A DNA stretch of 64,000 nt from Sarcocystis neurona (lineage: Eukaryota > Apicomplexa > Conoidasida > Eucoccidiorida > Sarcocystidae): positions 782,325 to 846,324 of the forward strand of contig KL647291.1 of the NCBI GenBank assembly GCA_000727475.1. The letters run 5' to 3'. Made by a program: the position numbers and the translations under genes. The notes beneath the pieces are model-generated. The model was not told where the DNA came from, ran no database searches, and saw nothing but the letters and a program-made list of their open reading frames with translations. Positions 35,141-47,500 of the stretch are shown here, one piece after another (position 1 is the first letter of the stretch; each line of letters opens with the position of its first letter).

Positions 35141-38100
35141 GTTTTTACATCTGCATAGGCTTGACGACACCTTTCTATCTTTCTCTATGTGCACCCTTGA
35201 CGGCAGTTTTGCTTTTGTTGCATTACAGGGCGGCTGCAGCAGTCGAGCAGCAGACCACGTTGCTTACACACATACGTGTGTCTCTGTGTGCCCAATTATA
35301 TATCTGTCTTGAAAGCTGCGAGGTTGCTCTTTCGATCCCTGCAGGAGAACACAGCAGCAGCAGAGAAGCAACATGCTGCTACTGTCTCGCAGCTATCCGA
35401 AGAGGTGCAGCAGGCGGAGCGGCGACTAGAGCAGCAGCGAGATGAGGCGCGGGCACGTGAAGAGGCGCAGCAGATGGGGCAGCGGCTGCTGCTGGGGAAA
35501 CTGCAGGAAGCGGAGAGAGAGAAGCAGCAGCTACTGCTGTCGAAGCTGCTGCTCATCAACAACGTGGGGCTGTCGAATGAAGAAATTCAGGAAAAGATGC
35601 TGCGCTTGCGCGGACTCACAGCAGAAGAGAAGTTGAAGGCGCAGATCGGGACTCTGGAGTTTTGCAAGAGGTGCAACAATCATAGCCACACATGTAGAGC
35701 ACTTGTGTATCCGGATACAAGCATGCATAAATACAGCCGCTTAACAAGTACACATACGCGAATGTGTATATGCTTTTGTTTGCTTAGGTGAGAAATACAC
35801 AACAACGTGGCTGAACAGGTAGGTGTCATTTCCTCTGTACGAATATTGATATATATATATATACACACATATATATTTGTGAGGAAGACGCGTGTCTGTG
35901 TGTGTTATCCCGTTCTTACCATCACCTGCCGGCCTTGTACAGAAACACCCGCGCAGGTTCGTACTTCGGGCGCAGGCATATTAGACACAGGCCCGTATGA
36001 ACACACTGGTGTCTGTGTCTTCCTCTCTCCATACATGTGTTCATACATATATATATATATGTGGTGAAGTATATATGCAATCACGAATCACGACGCACGC
36101 ACATTAATGCATATATTTATATGCATGTACACGTGAAGAACACACTTACGTATATACACACATTAATGCGGATATTTGCATGTATATATACACATAAATA
36201 TCTGTGTCTCCGTGTCTGTATCTGATTCATTCTCTCTCTCTCTAATATATATATATATATACAGGTACGCGCTCACACACAGAGAAAGAAGCTATACGTC
36301 CATTTATGTCAGTATGTAGGTGACGGTGGAGTACGCCGTACACTTGTGTAGAAAATGTAAGCTGCGTCTCTCAGCACATACATACGTAGTGGCTGTCACT
36401 TGCGGCTCTTCTGTGGGATACGAAGAGAGACGGTGTCAGCCACGTACGCGCGCATCAATATAAAAGATGTTACAACTTCCCTGCACGTGTGAACGTATAC
36501 GAGTGCGAATATGCGTGACATCTATACATGTCACGTGCTGTGGTGCCGTAGAAGACCTTTCTCTCTTGCTTCCGCCACTTTCTCGCCTTGCTGCGTTTTC
36601 TTCGCATTTCTCCTTTTGCTCGTCGTTGCTGTTCTCCGCATTCGCTCCCTCTTTTCCCTTTTCCCTCCCTTCGCCGCCCTGTTCTTCCCTGTCTTCCTCT
36701 TTCTCCCTCTCTTCTTACGCCCATTAGTCGCCCCGGAGTTCACTCGCACGCGTACGTGCATAGGCGTCTCACGCACTAGTGTGGAGCTCTTTGGGATATG
36801 CGCACGCGTGGACACTTTTTGCTGCTTTTTATTATTAATACGACCGACTACGTTTGTGCACGCAAGGGATAGAAAGAGAGAGAGAAACTGCGTCGGGGAA
36901 CTCATACGTATCTTGGCGTATAATCCATATACATACATGTATATATATGTATCAGACGACGCAGTCACCACTACGTAGACGTGCGTATATATCTATGTAT
37001 GCAGACGTACGTTACGTATGGGTGCGCGAAGCGGGGCAGGCTGGTGGTCAGGCATGTCCTCTTTAGGGCTTTGTGTGTGAGAATCTGCCGTACGTTTCTT
37101 CACCACAAGTCCAGCAAAGCAAGCTTTTCCTCATTTGACGCTACTTTTGCTCTGCTCTTTGCTTGCTGAAGCCGCATTCACCTTTTCTGCCTCGTGTTGC
37201 TTTGCTTTCTTACACGAACTCTCTCTGCCACAGAGGCCCTCGTGTGCACATTCGCGGTAGTTTTCCGTTTTTCTCGTCTGTCTCTCCTCGTTTATTTTTA
37301 CGCGGCAACTGGTCCTGCGTCTTGCGCTTCGTCGTCGTCTACCTCTTCCCACTTCTCTCTTTTCCGCGCTCCTTCTGTGTATGTAAGTGTATCTGCATCT
37401 CTGTACATATGTGTATCTGTGTGTCTTGCTTTTTTTCCTGCGTTCCTTGCCAGTGACGACCTTGTGCCGCGTCACCGATGTGTTTTCCCTTCACCTCCTT
37501 CATCGCCTCCCTCTCCTTTCCTCTTGTTTTCATTCGTTTCCTCCACAGCTCTTTTAGACCTTGAGTCATACGGCCGCATTCCTGAGTAGTTTTCATCTGC
37601 GGAGTTGCTCTCCTGTTTCACACACGAATGCCTGTACCCTTCTGCCTTCCATGCCTGTAAGACTTTCCATTTGTTTTCAAGCTCCTGCTGCTGCTGTTGC
37701 TGCTGCTGCTGTTGCTGCTGATCGAAGAGGTCCAACGCTGCGGATCCCAGGCGACTGTTGAAGCTTTGCGCGTCTGCAGCGCTGGTGTTTTGCTTTGCCT
37801 GCAGTCCTTCTTCCTTCAAAATAACATCCGACGCCTGTAACGTCTCAAGGCGTCGTACTTCGTTAGTCGGCTGTGCCACGGTGGATTTGTCGAGGTCTTT
37901 TCTTCAGTTCTGCCTGTCCCGCCTGCTTTCTCGTGATCCATTTGCTGTGCGTTTGCTTCTCATATGCCAGTCATTTACGTGGTCGACATTTAAGTATGTG
38001 GTGTGAGGTGGTGAAGTTTTTTCCACTACTGCAAAAAGACTCTGCGCTTCACTCTCGCCTGTGCTGCCGATTGCAGGGACCGCGACCGCCTGCTTGCGGA

Positions 38101-38152
38101 TAATCGCATTATCAAAGAGGAAAATGGGACGTTGCGACGAAAACTCATGTAA
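31024..38152 (+). CDS. RING-H2 finger and coiled-coil protein, TRAIP-like in layout (probable E3 ubiquitin ligase)
   Basis: Likely binds a ubiquitin-conjugating enzyme through its RING and partners through its coiled coil. Five exons join in phase to a 283 aa protein: 31024-31226, 31595-31716, 33919-34043, 35345-35670 and 38077-38152 (stop TAA). The RING-H2 ligands are Cys43, Cys46, Cys60, His62, His65, Cys68, Cys79 and Cys82, spacing C-x2-C-x13-C-x-H-x2-H-x2-C-x10-C-x2-C. The exon 1-2 junction falls within the Cys68 codon. Exons 3-5 are charged helix: LRQLLLQEREEKTV, EEVQQAERRLEQQRDEARAR, LADNRIIKEENGTLRRKL. Order and spacing recall TRAIP, but the tail is shorter than in the animal protein and similarity outside the RING is only general. 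Start ATG 31024 or 31030; the latter has the better context (CCAATGG). An exon between 34043 and 35345 (for example near 35228) cannot be excluded. Confidence 0.75.
31717..33918 (+). other. Pyrimidine-rich intron 2 of the RING gene
   Basis: About 2.2 kb with strong C+T bias on the sense strand over most of its length (especially 31850-33900), between the RING exon and the first coiled-coil exon. Long open frames here read Ser/Leu/Phe/Cys mixtures caused by the bias and show no domain. Its ends are donor GTGCGT and acceptor CACAAG. Confidence 0.6.
34685..34975. repeat. TATA/GTAC microsatellite tract
   Basis: ATATATATATATGTGTACGTG, TATATAATATATGTATATATAT and related runs within intron 3 of the RING gene. 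No coding signal. Confidence 0.8.
35107..35138. repeat. (CA)16 microsatellite
   Basis: An uninterrupted run of 16 CA units, within intron 3 of the RING gene, about 200 bp before exon 4. Confidence 0.95.
35845..36275. repeat. TATATA/ACACAT microsatellite tracts
   Basis: Runs of TATATATATA at about 35851, 36049 and 36246, with ACACAT and TCTCTCTC stretches between. It lies in intron 4 of the RING gene. Confidence 0.75.
37472..37900 (-). other. Antisense Gln-rich open frame within RING intron 4
   Basis: The minus strand is open for about 135 codons with a run of 12 Gln, flanked by hydrophilic sequence such as ASDVILKEEGLQAKQ and LENKWKVLQAWKAEG. In the same frame, after a single TGA at 37902-37904, a further open stretch runs upstream to about 38075 (TGESEAQSLFAVVEKT). 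Composition looks protein-like. It could be a nested gene on the opposite strand, or an accident of a CTG array on the sense strand of the intron. No ATG, domain or complete model was found. Confidence 0.3.
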
Positions 38153-38534
38153 CCACATTTGAACTCTTGCTCCTGCTGCCTACCTCTGTGGTCCTGCTCT
38201 TGTTAATGTGTGTGTGCGGCAGCAGGCCTCTCCGACTACCTGCCTTGTGCAGGTGCTGTCTGTTTTTGCGAAGTATGTACACGCATTTGTCAACTTTTTT
38301 ACCCGGCAGAGGAGTTCGACAAACATTCATATATACGTAGGGAAAAGACTAGCGGTATACTGCGTTGATGTACGTGTGTGCACGTGGAAAGAAATGCATA
38401 TATATTGGGAGGTGTACACTAGGTATGAAGTATCTGTACGTGTAAGTATAAAGCTACGAATAAAGAACCTCGCTTTCTGTTGCTCCACATGAATGTGCAA
38501 CACTGCAGTAACGTGGGACGTGAGTAGCTGACGT

Positions 38535-39265
38535 TGCTGGGTTGGTTTACGCTGCTGCTAGAGTTGATGGTTGTGCTGGCGCTGCTGCCAAGCACGCTGC
38601 TGCTGCTGTGGCTGCGTAGTGCGGCTGCCGCCCCTACTGCTGCTGCTGCTGTAGCAGCAACATCAGGCTGCAGCTCCCGGCAATGCGGCTGCCCTGCGCG
38701 TCTTGCTGCTTTTACGTGACGCCCTTTGCTGCCGTCCGTCGTGAAAGTGATTCTGCTCTACCGCACGCGCATTCCTACGAATCCTGCATGCGTTTCTCTC
38801 TCACCACTGCAATTGACTGTGCCGGTGCTGCTGCTGAGGATATTACCGCCAACGGTATTAGGTGGGCTGCTGCACCCGAGAGGCTTCGTTGACGTGTCCT
38901 GCTCGTATTCCTCCCGACGCTGTTGCCTGCGGTGCGTGCGGGCTCGGTTCGGCTGCCGCTCTATTCGATGCGCTTGCTGCTGGTGCTTATCTCCTGATGC
39001 TGCTTCTGTTATTCCTTGGTGCGCTCCTGCTTGTTTTGCTGATCTGAGTTTCCTCGGTGCAGCCGGCGCTGCTGTGGCTCGTGCACCAGTTGTGCTGCCG
39101 GCTTCTTCCCTGCTGATGCTGCTGCTGCTGTCCGCTGCACCCCAGCTGCGACTGTTCCTGCGCTCATGATAAGGCGGGGGCTGGCCCAGCGGTAATCTCT
39201 GCCGTCTTCTGCTCGCAATCCTGTCGGCGTTGTTGCCGGATGATCGGCTATGACGCTTCTAAGCA
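38535..39265. repeat. CTG-rich segment between two plus-strand genes
   Basis: Dense CTG/GCT/TGC triplets on the plus strand between the RING gene stop (38152) and the low-complexity gene start (39355). The minus strand is open from 39266 to 39009 and reads a hydrophilic peptide with EDGRDYRWASPRL, so a minus-strand exon is possible. No model could be completed. Confidence 0.4.
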
Positions 39266-39354
39266 ATTGAATCAGTACAGGTGTATTTGTGAACTATCTG
39301 CCCAGGTGCATTCGTATTGATCATAGTGCGCGCGCGTCTCTTGTTTACAGCAAG

Positions 39355-42300
39355 ATGAGGCTGCTGCTGCAGCAGCTGCTCCACGCAAAAGGGCGGACTC
39401 CAAGGTCGACAAGCAGCATTTCCCCAACGCACAGCCGCAACAGTAGTCACAGCAGCACCGGCACGAGCGACGGCCACCAAAGCAGCAGCGGCAGCAGCAA
39501 CAGGCATCAGCGCGAGGGGACCCCGTCCCACACAGAGGAGCGTCCCAGCAAGACAGCGAAGAAGCCGTTGCTCCCATGCGCCAGCGTCAACAACACCAGC
39601 AGCGACAACGGAGGTCGGCTCGCAGCTGCAGCCGATATCTGGTCCTCAGTAGGCTTACAAGGAGGCCTGCATGCTGTTGCAGCAAGCGTCAAGAAGAAGC
39701 GGGGAAAGCAGTCACACGGCAGCGCCAGTGGCAGACGCAGCGACAACAGCACCAGCAACAGCAGCAGCAGTCACAGGAGCGGCAAGGGCGACAGCAGCAG
39801 CAGCGGGACCAGTTGGGACAGCAGCAGCTGCTGCAGCGCTAGCAGCAGCCACGGCGATCACCACAGCTGCAGGAGCAGCGGCAGTCGTGGGGGGCGGAGG
39901 GGTAGCACTTGCTGCAGCAGGGACGGCAGCCCCGTGAACGGCAGTGTCGGCGCGAGCCGCTGTACGAACTCCAGGACACACATCAACAGCAGTGGCAGTG
40001 AGAAGGTAGCGCCGCTAAGTAACGGCAGCAGCAATAGCCCAGTGAGAAGCAGCAGCTGCCGCAAAAACAGCAGTTGCTGCACCGACAGCAGCAGGGGCAG
40101 CAGCAACGACGCCAGCGCAGGGAGCAGTAGCAGCGGCAGCACAGAGATAGCTGCCGAAGGCCGACTACCACAGCAAACAGGGGGACGCGTACGACGGCGG
40201 GGCGCAGAGTCTTTAGAGAGTGGTGCAACAAGGACTCCTCTCCAACATCCACGAAGGCGGCCTGTACAGAGGAATTCTGCAGCAGCACGAGATGAAAGAA
40301 GAGAAGAACGGGAAGACGAGCAACAACGATCAGAAGACGAAGACGCAGAAGAAGAAAACGCAGAAGACAGCGCCGAACGGGAGAAAGGAGAGGATAATGA
40401 ACCTGGTGAAGTTGTCGCTGTGGAGTGCGACGTCTCTGAAGACAGTATCCACACGACAGCAGTGCCAGCTTCCTCTTGCAGCAACACGCGTTCTTCTCAG
40501 GAGCACGCCAACGATGGATCGCTCCAACGGCCTATCGACCTTCGCGTGCAATCCCCTACCAGCAGCCAGCGGGACAGCAGTAGAACGCCCTCCGAGAGAG
40601 CAGGAGAGGAAGTAGCTTGCGGGGAACGGGATCCGGAGGAGAAAGGGCAACGAGAGAGAAGAAGAACAAAAGCAGGAAGGGGAGAAGCAGCAGCAGAAGC
40701 ACGAGGCAACCACATCGCAGTGTTGAAAGGAAAGGCAGGAGATTTCGAAGCGTGCGCTGAAAGAAACGAGGTCCTCGAAACGGCCTCGACCTCCGCTGCT
40801 GGCGCTGCTCGTGGACAAGTTGCTGCTCGCGTTGACGCCGGGAACGACAGTGAGGCCACCACTTTTTTTCGACTGCTGTTGCTTCTGCACGTGCTGCTGC
40901 TGCTGCTCTTGCGGGCCCTCACGCTGCGGATGCCGCTGCCGCTGGTGCCCTTCTGTGCTCCCAGATGTCTCCCTCCTGCCGCTGTTGGCGCCTTCTGTCA
41001 CTGCACAAGAGTGTAAAAGCCGTCCCTGCGTTTAGGTGGAACAGGCTGCTCTCCTTTCTGTTTCTGTTACGAACTGGCATCTGCAGTGCCTTCCTGATTG
41101 AACGACCCGTCGAAGTTTTTCTTACGTGATAACACGAGATGCAGCACGGACAGCTCTTCAGCTGCACTGCGTGTGCGTTTCCCTCCTTTCTGCAGCAACG
41201 TGTTCTTCGCACGTGCTTCTGCGTCATCGTTCGCTTCCGCTGCTGCTTTCTCTTTCCCTTCGTCTCGGTACACTCTTTCAATTTCCCTTGACGCTGCTTC
41301 TCTGCCACGTGCCGTTTCCCAGTCGCCAGACGTCAGCTTTTTTCTCTTCTCTCTCACTCCTCTTCGTTTTGTCGTCGGCCTCCTCTTCCTGTTCCTCACT
41401 ACCTTCCTTCACTGCTGCTCCCGTGAAGTGCCCACCGGTAGCTGCTGGACAGTGGCCCCTTTCTGCTGGTTGTTCAGGTGCTTCTTCACCCGCGGGATCT
41501 CCGTTTTGCCTGCCGACTGTCGCCACTCCTCCGACAGCAGCTGCTTCTTTACCTTCTGCGATCTGTACCGACTCCACTTCTTCTTGCGTCCAGATTTCTC
41601 ATTCGCTTGCTGCAGAAACAAGTCCTTCTTCAAGCTTTTCTGCATGTTCTGCTGCTCCACCTTCTGCTGCTTCACCCGTTGCTTCGTCTTCCTCAGTCTC
41701 TGACGCTCCTGCGTACTGTGCGAATATTGACGCTGCAATCCCTCCCCTTCCTCCTTCCTCCGTAGGTGCACCTCCGGGCACGAGTCCTTGTCGTGCTGCC
41801 TCCGCTTCTTCTCCTGCCGCCGCTCCTGCTGCGACTGCTGCTTGTCCCTCTCCACCTGCAGATGCTGATTCCCCTTCGCTTTCTGCTCCAAGAGCTGCTA
41901 CAAACACTACTACAACAGCTTCCACGTCCGCCACGTGTCCCGCTGATGCTCCGCCATCATCTTCCTTCTCCTTGTGTTCCTCTTCGACCACTTCGTACTA
42001 CCCGCCTCGCTCCTTTATACCGGCCTCGCTACTGGCTATCACAACCTCAGCAGCAGACCAGCAGGAGGCGGAACTGCTGGAGCCGTACGAGACCAGATGC
42101 CAGCAGGAGCACGACACGTCTGAGCAGCAGCAACGACGGAAACCGGAAGAGCAGCAGCGACAGCAACAGCGGCAACAGGAGTGGCAGGTGTTTCCCCCTC
42201 AGAATGCGCTGCAACAGAGACAGTCCACTGAGCATCAGCATCCCCAGCAAATAAATAAGGAGCAGCGGCAGCAGACGCAGGAGACCCACTTCTCTGTTCC

Positions 42301-44512
42301 TGTGCTTACGCGTGTCGCAGCAGCAGCAGAGCCTCCCTACGCGTCAACGGAGACGTCCGAAGAGAGCGCACCTGCTGCGACAGGTGGTGGCGAAAAGTTC
42401 CAGCGTGCAGCAGGAGCAGCAGGGCGAGAACAAGACGCGGAAATACTGTCAGGCAACGGAGCGGATGAGAAGCTCAACCGGCAGCCCCACTTGGGCTGTC
42501 TATTGAGCCGCTGGCAGCCTGCTGGGATAAAAGCGACGAAGTGCGGGCTGCCACAAAGCATTCTTCCAGCGCATGCGTTCTCGCTGCGGCTAATGCAACG
42601 TGGACCCAGCAAAGCTGGTTTTTGTTGCAGCGCGGCCTTCAGGTCTTCCTACGTGTCTCTTTGCAGACCAAGTGCGCTGCGCAGGGCAGGCAGCACTTCG
42701 AGCGAAAATTCAAATCCAACAACGGTAGCCTCCTCGGTCGCAGCTGCGGCGTCAGCAGCAACCCTCCCGTCCCTCCCAGGAGCGGCAGCAGCTGCAGAGT
42801 CGACAACGGAAGGAACTCTCACGCCTCAGCCGGCGAGTGCAGCAGCAACAGCACCAGCAGCCGCAGCAGCAATGGAACCAGCAGAAGCGACCGAAACAAC
42901 GGCAGGAGGGGCCCCATTTTGTGAGGTGATACAAGCGTCTGCGCCCGCTGCAGCTGCGGCAACACGAGTATCACTTTCTGTTGCAGGCGCAGCAGCCGTT
43001 GTCGCCAGACAAGTAGCTGCAGGGATAGACGGCCCATCGAGTAGTGAAGGACCCTCTGGTTGTGCGACTGCCACATCTGTGTGCTCGTCTCCTCATATAA
43101 GTTTAGTGAACAGAAATAGCACCTCTGCAAACTCCTTCCGTCCCATTCAGCCGGTTCAAAGTCCTGCTGCTTGTTTGTTGTCACCTTTTCCTTCTGGCGC
43201 GGCTCCGACTGTCGCCTCTGCCTCTGCTGCTGGCGCTGCTTTCACTCCCGCTTTGCCCGTTGTTGCGTCTCCCGCTTCTCCTGCTTCTGCTGCAGCTTCA
43301 ATTGCTGCTGCTTCTTTTGCTTGTACTGGTTCGTCTCGGTGCTTCTCTTCTTGCTCTACTTCCCCTCTGCGTAAAAGTCCTTTTGTCTCCCTTTCGTCGT
43401 CATTCCCTTCTACCTGTCCCGCTGCTTCCCCGGCAACAGCTCCCTCCCGTCCTTCCTCCACCGCTGCAAGTCCATGTTCAGGATTTTCTGCAGCCACAGC
43501 GTCCGAACAGAAACAGGATCAACAGCACAAGGACCCTGCGCCGCTGCCAGCCGCCGCAGCAGCAGCAGTGCAGCCAAATTCCTTACGTTTACGCCGAAGT
43601 GTCTCCTCCTGTCCGTCTTCCACTTGTTCAGCGTCTAATACTGTTCCCTGTCGTTCTCCCTCCGGCATTTTTTCTTCCTGTTGCAGCTTCACGGGGACTG
43701 CTACTGCTGCGGCTGATGCTCAAGCGTCGAAGCAGTGTGCTACAAACTCTTCTCTACGTAGCAGCACGAAAGGAAGCGGCGACTGTCCCGTAGATGCGTG
43801 CTCTTGCCTTCCAGTAACAGACGCTGCAGGGGGCAGTTGCCCCTCTTCTCTACACGTTGAACAGGCAGACGATGAAAGCGTAGAAGTCGTTCACATCAGC
43901 TGCGGCAGGGACGCTGGCAACGGCCCACAACCCCACATTGCCGGCATGAGTAGCAAGAGTAGTTGTAGCCGCACAGGCAAGACCAAATGTGGCAGTCGAT
44001 GTAGCAGCCAGATGAGCAACCCTGGCAGCAGCAGCAGCAGTACGCACGTCAGAGTGCACAGTAGCAGTTCCAGCAGTTGTAGCGACGTACGTAGGAGCAG
44101 TGTTGCTAGCAGCAGTAGCAGCAGCAACGTCGAAGCCGCTGACTTGACACCCGCAGGTTCAGCCGCTGTAGCTTCAAGAGACAAAAATCCTGCCGCTTCG
44201 TGCCGCGCTAATGCCGCAGCAGACGAAATCGCTTATTCCGGGGGTTGTGCGTCTGGCGCAGCAAAAGCGAATAGGTTTTCCTGTTCATTTCTTGCTGCTA
44301 CAGCAAAAGAAGTAGATTCTCTATCTACAAGCCGTGCTGCTGCAGCAGCGACGGAAGGACATTCTTACTCTGTATGCTGTGAAAGCACAGCGAAGAAAGC
44401 TGCTGCAGCCGCTCCCGAAGGACACTCTCCCTCTGTGTGCTGTGGAAGCACAGCGAAAAAGACAAAGGAGGGATGGGGCTGTTTGCAGATTGCGTGGAAA
44501 CCTGGCATCCTA
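39355..44512 (+). CDS. Large Ser/Ala/Gln-rich low-complexity protein, 3' exon(s) unresolved
   Basis: Unrecognised. Start ATG 39355 follows TACAGCAAG. The first part is Ser-rich with sense-strand CAG arrays, then strongly charged (EREDEQQRSEDEDAEEENAE is close to the reading near 40320). A donor GTGAGG at 40850 and an acceptor ACAACCTCAG ending at 42050 join in phase 1, removing a pyrimidine/CTG-rich 1.2 kb intron whose frame is otherwise also open. The second part runs to 44512 with an ideal donor GTAAGT and is rich in Gln, Ser and Ala. A second intron 42922-43490 (donor GTGAGG, acceptor TTTTCTGCAG) is also possible in phase. Near the end is a 21-residue duplication with two adjacent Cys. The last exon may start at 44914 (LNSRRSRFAAAV) in phase 0. 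No domain is visible. An unbroken frame of more than 1,100 codons from 41102 argues that much of this is coding. Exon borders are tentative. Confidence 0.5.
44354..44479 (+). repeat. 63 bp in-frame tandem duplication
   Basis: GAAGGACA begins at 44354 and again at 44417. Both copies encode EGHS-x-SVCC-x-STAKK followed by a variable tail, so the unit is 21 residues. It is part of the low-complexity gene. Confidence 0.85.
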
Positions 44513-47500
44513 GTAAGTTACGAGGGAAAGATACTCTCAACGATTGTGGGCTTTATATATATATATACATATATGTGTGTGTATATATATATATACATAT
44601 CTGTGCACTCCCGTATAGCTCACAGAAATGGTGTTGATGTGTTCTATGTGTATACACACATAGCCTGCATGAACGAGTTTAAAGTTGAGAAGAATATTGT
44701 ACACATGTGTGGGCCTCTTACAAATTACACATCTACGTACACGCGCAATCAACAGGAAGAAAGCTGGTGTACACGCGTGCATATATGCATTTCTATATAA
44801 GCATATGTAATACATGTATACGCGTGCACCTGTGACGCACGGTGATTCACGCTCCTGTACATGCTTGCGCACGCCGGAACATCAGGACGTGAGTGTACAA
44901 CAGCTCAACAGCAGGCGCAGCAGGTTCGCAGCCGCAGTACTGAGCTGCGACAACAGGAGTGCCACAAGTATTTTACATTACATAACTTAGGAAACGGATG
45001 CTTGAGCATGATTGATGACAGCAGCAGTGCACAACAGCGACAACAGAGACGGGTGCACGCAGGATCACCAGCAACAGGTCGCCGCTGGTTGACATCGGTC
45101 AGGTGGAGCTTTTTTAGGCAGCACAGTGGAGCAGCAACAGCCGACCGTAGGGTCCCGCAGTACAAGTTAAACCAGTGCCAAGCGGCAGGAGTGGCAACAG
45201 GAACATGCAGCAGCAAGACTAATATGGCACGGCCCCAACAGAGACATTGCGACGAGATACCAGCAAAAGAATTAGACAAGCGCAGCTGAGGGAACACCAG
45301 CAGCCCTCATAGTCGCGGCGGGTCGCCAGCCGGAAACTGCGTGTTCAACAGCTTGATATTCTACCAGACCAGAAAATTTTCTCTAGCTCGGGAGGGAAGT
45401 CAGCGTATGCATGCGTAAATAGTAGGAGACGCGTGTGTGTTACCGCCCGGTTGGATGCATTTGTGTAATATTGATAATAAGTATGCACGCGTGGCTAGTG
45501 CTACACACGTATAGATACGTCGGTCGCTTTTTATCACTGAATACAGAAAAGATTCAAACGTATCGGTTGTGTTGGATCGAGTGGGGTACAATGTGTGCTA
45601 CGTCCACCACAACTGAAGGCGTCTGAGAAGACAATTCAAACGGCAGAAAATTTACTGGTGTATCAGCTGCTGTAGTGGTGGGTAGAGTCCGCACAGCTGC
45701 GTTGTCCCCTGACTCGACGACATACGTGTCTGGAACGTGCGTGTGTCTTGCAGCCTGGCGGAAAAAAGAAGGCGCACATCTTGTCCAAGCACCCTCGCCC
45801 AGTCTCCACTGCGAGGAGGAAAAGGAAAATGATGAGAAACCATCTGCCGTTTCACGAGCAGTAGCACATGCGTCGTTCCATGGCTGATCAGCAACGCAGG
45901 TGTTTACTTTGGCGTATTAATTCATCTAACTGCAGCGGCTATAAGTTTGCTGATTCCGGCACACTTTTTTTACCGTCGTGTTCCAAGTACTACTCAGTGC
46001 CTCGTCTTCTCATTGTTTTTAGTTCTGATATGCCAGCTAGTACTTGACTAGTAGCGGCATAGTTTAGGTCACCGCGATTCATTCTTTGCCAGCAGAGTTG
46101 CAGCAGCACGTTTCTCGTGTAAAGGTGCTGCTGACTTGCCTGCGCGCTGGAGCCCCTTTTCCAGGAAACGGACGACCCAGCGAGCTTTGATAGCAGATCA
46201 AAGCTGGTAGACAGTCGCTTTTTTTCTCGACTCGTTCTTCGTAGAAAAACCGCTTACGCGCACAAAGGATCTAGCGACGTTACCGTCCTTGCGGTTTCTT
46301 CTCCTCTAGCTTGGGTCATGCATAATTAAAGCACTCATTTTCCTCCCCCTATTGGCGTATGTCTTCCTGGTAATATCCCCTGTGTATCCTGACTAGCAAA
46401 AGCGCATAAATGAGGGTGTTGCTACGCCATTTGTAAAAAACTGTTGATCTTGCTGCTGCTGCGGCTGCTCTCGCGGCTTCATTAAAACGGTAAACGCCGG
46501 GGTAGTACAGGTTTTATATCCGTCAGGCATGTGGGTTCCACATGCCTCAATTGGGAAGAAAGACGTCACACATTGGTTTTGTATTCTTCTGTGTAACTTC
46601 ACGACTAGATGCGACGAAACCGTGTATTCGTACACCCTGTTCCCGCAGTCTCTGGTCACTTGTAGATCATCCTTTGTCGGGCACAAACACACTTCCCCTT
46701 GTGCATGTTGACCCCTCAGGTACTACTGACGTCAGTAGCTTGCAAATAGTAGGTGGTATTCTGCGTAGATACGCATCGGAAGAGCACTGTACTTAAGTGA
46801 GCGACCACTACAAATTCCGCCGTCTTCTACCCTTTCGTGTCTATGGCGCGCTCGCAAGTGAGATCGCTGCCCCTCATGTCAGACTCACACTCGGCAGAGT
46901 GCTCAAAGTATGTTGTGTGCACTCTCGGTTAGCGTTAATCTCTTGTTTGTTGTAAAAGCATTGTTCTGCCTCAGGAGAAAGCAAGTAGTCAGTTTGAAAG
47001 TGAGTATTTGCGCGGTGACACAACACGGCCGTTTTCCTCGCGAATTCGTTTGCGTTTACGGAAAGCACACTCTATCAAAACAGCATACCTTTCGAGCGTG
47101 AACTTAGCAGCGTGTGACAGGAAAGTGGTAAGAAGCAGGTGTCACGTCTTCAAACGCACAGTGAGGCTCGCCTGGGCGTTAGTTCTCTCTGCAAGTTTGT
47201 AAATACCGATATCAGGACCGCGATGTGCCCGCTCGCGCACACAGTCAGCACACTGGCGATTAGCTAATATATAATTATGTGTGCACATACATATACAGGA
47301 ATGAAACACGCTAACAATATCCACTGGAGTTAAAATCGGTCAAGATGCGGTGCAACCTCTCTGTTGTACTTGAATGCTGTCACCAATGAGATACAACGCA
47401 ACACACTTCTGTGACATTTATAGTTTGACAAGGTCTTCCACTTGCTCTAGTGACTGCGAAGCTTCAGTGCGGACTACCGTTCGGGCTGAGTAATTGCTGC

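Noticed and set aside
41102..42050. Minus-strand highly charged frames (for example RQEKKRRQHDKDSC) as a separate gene
   Set aside because: They mirror a pyrimidine-rich tract best explained as an intron of the plus-strand gene. No starts or splice sites join them, though expression was not tested.
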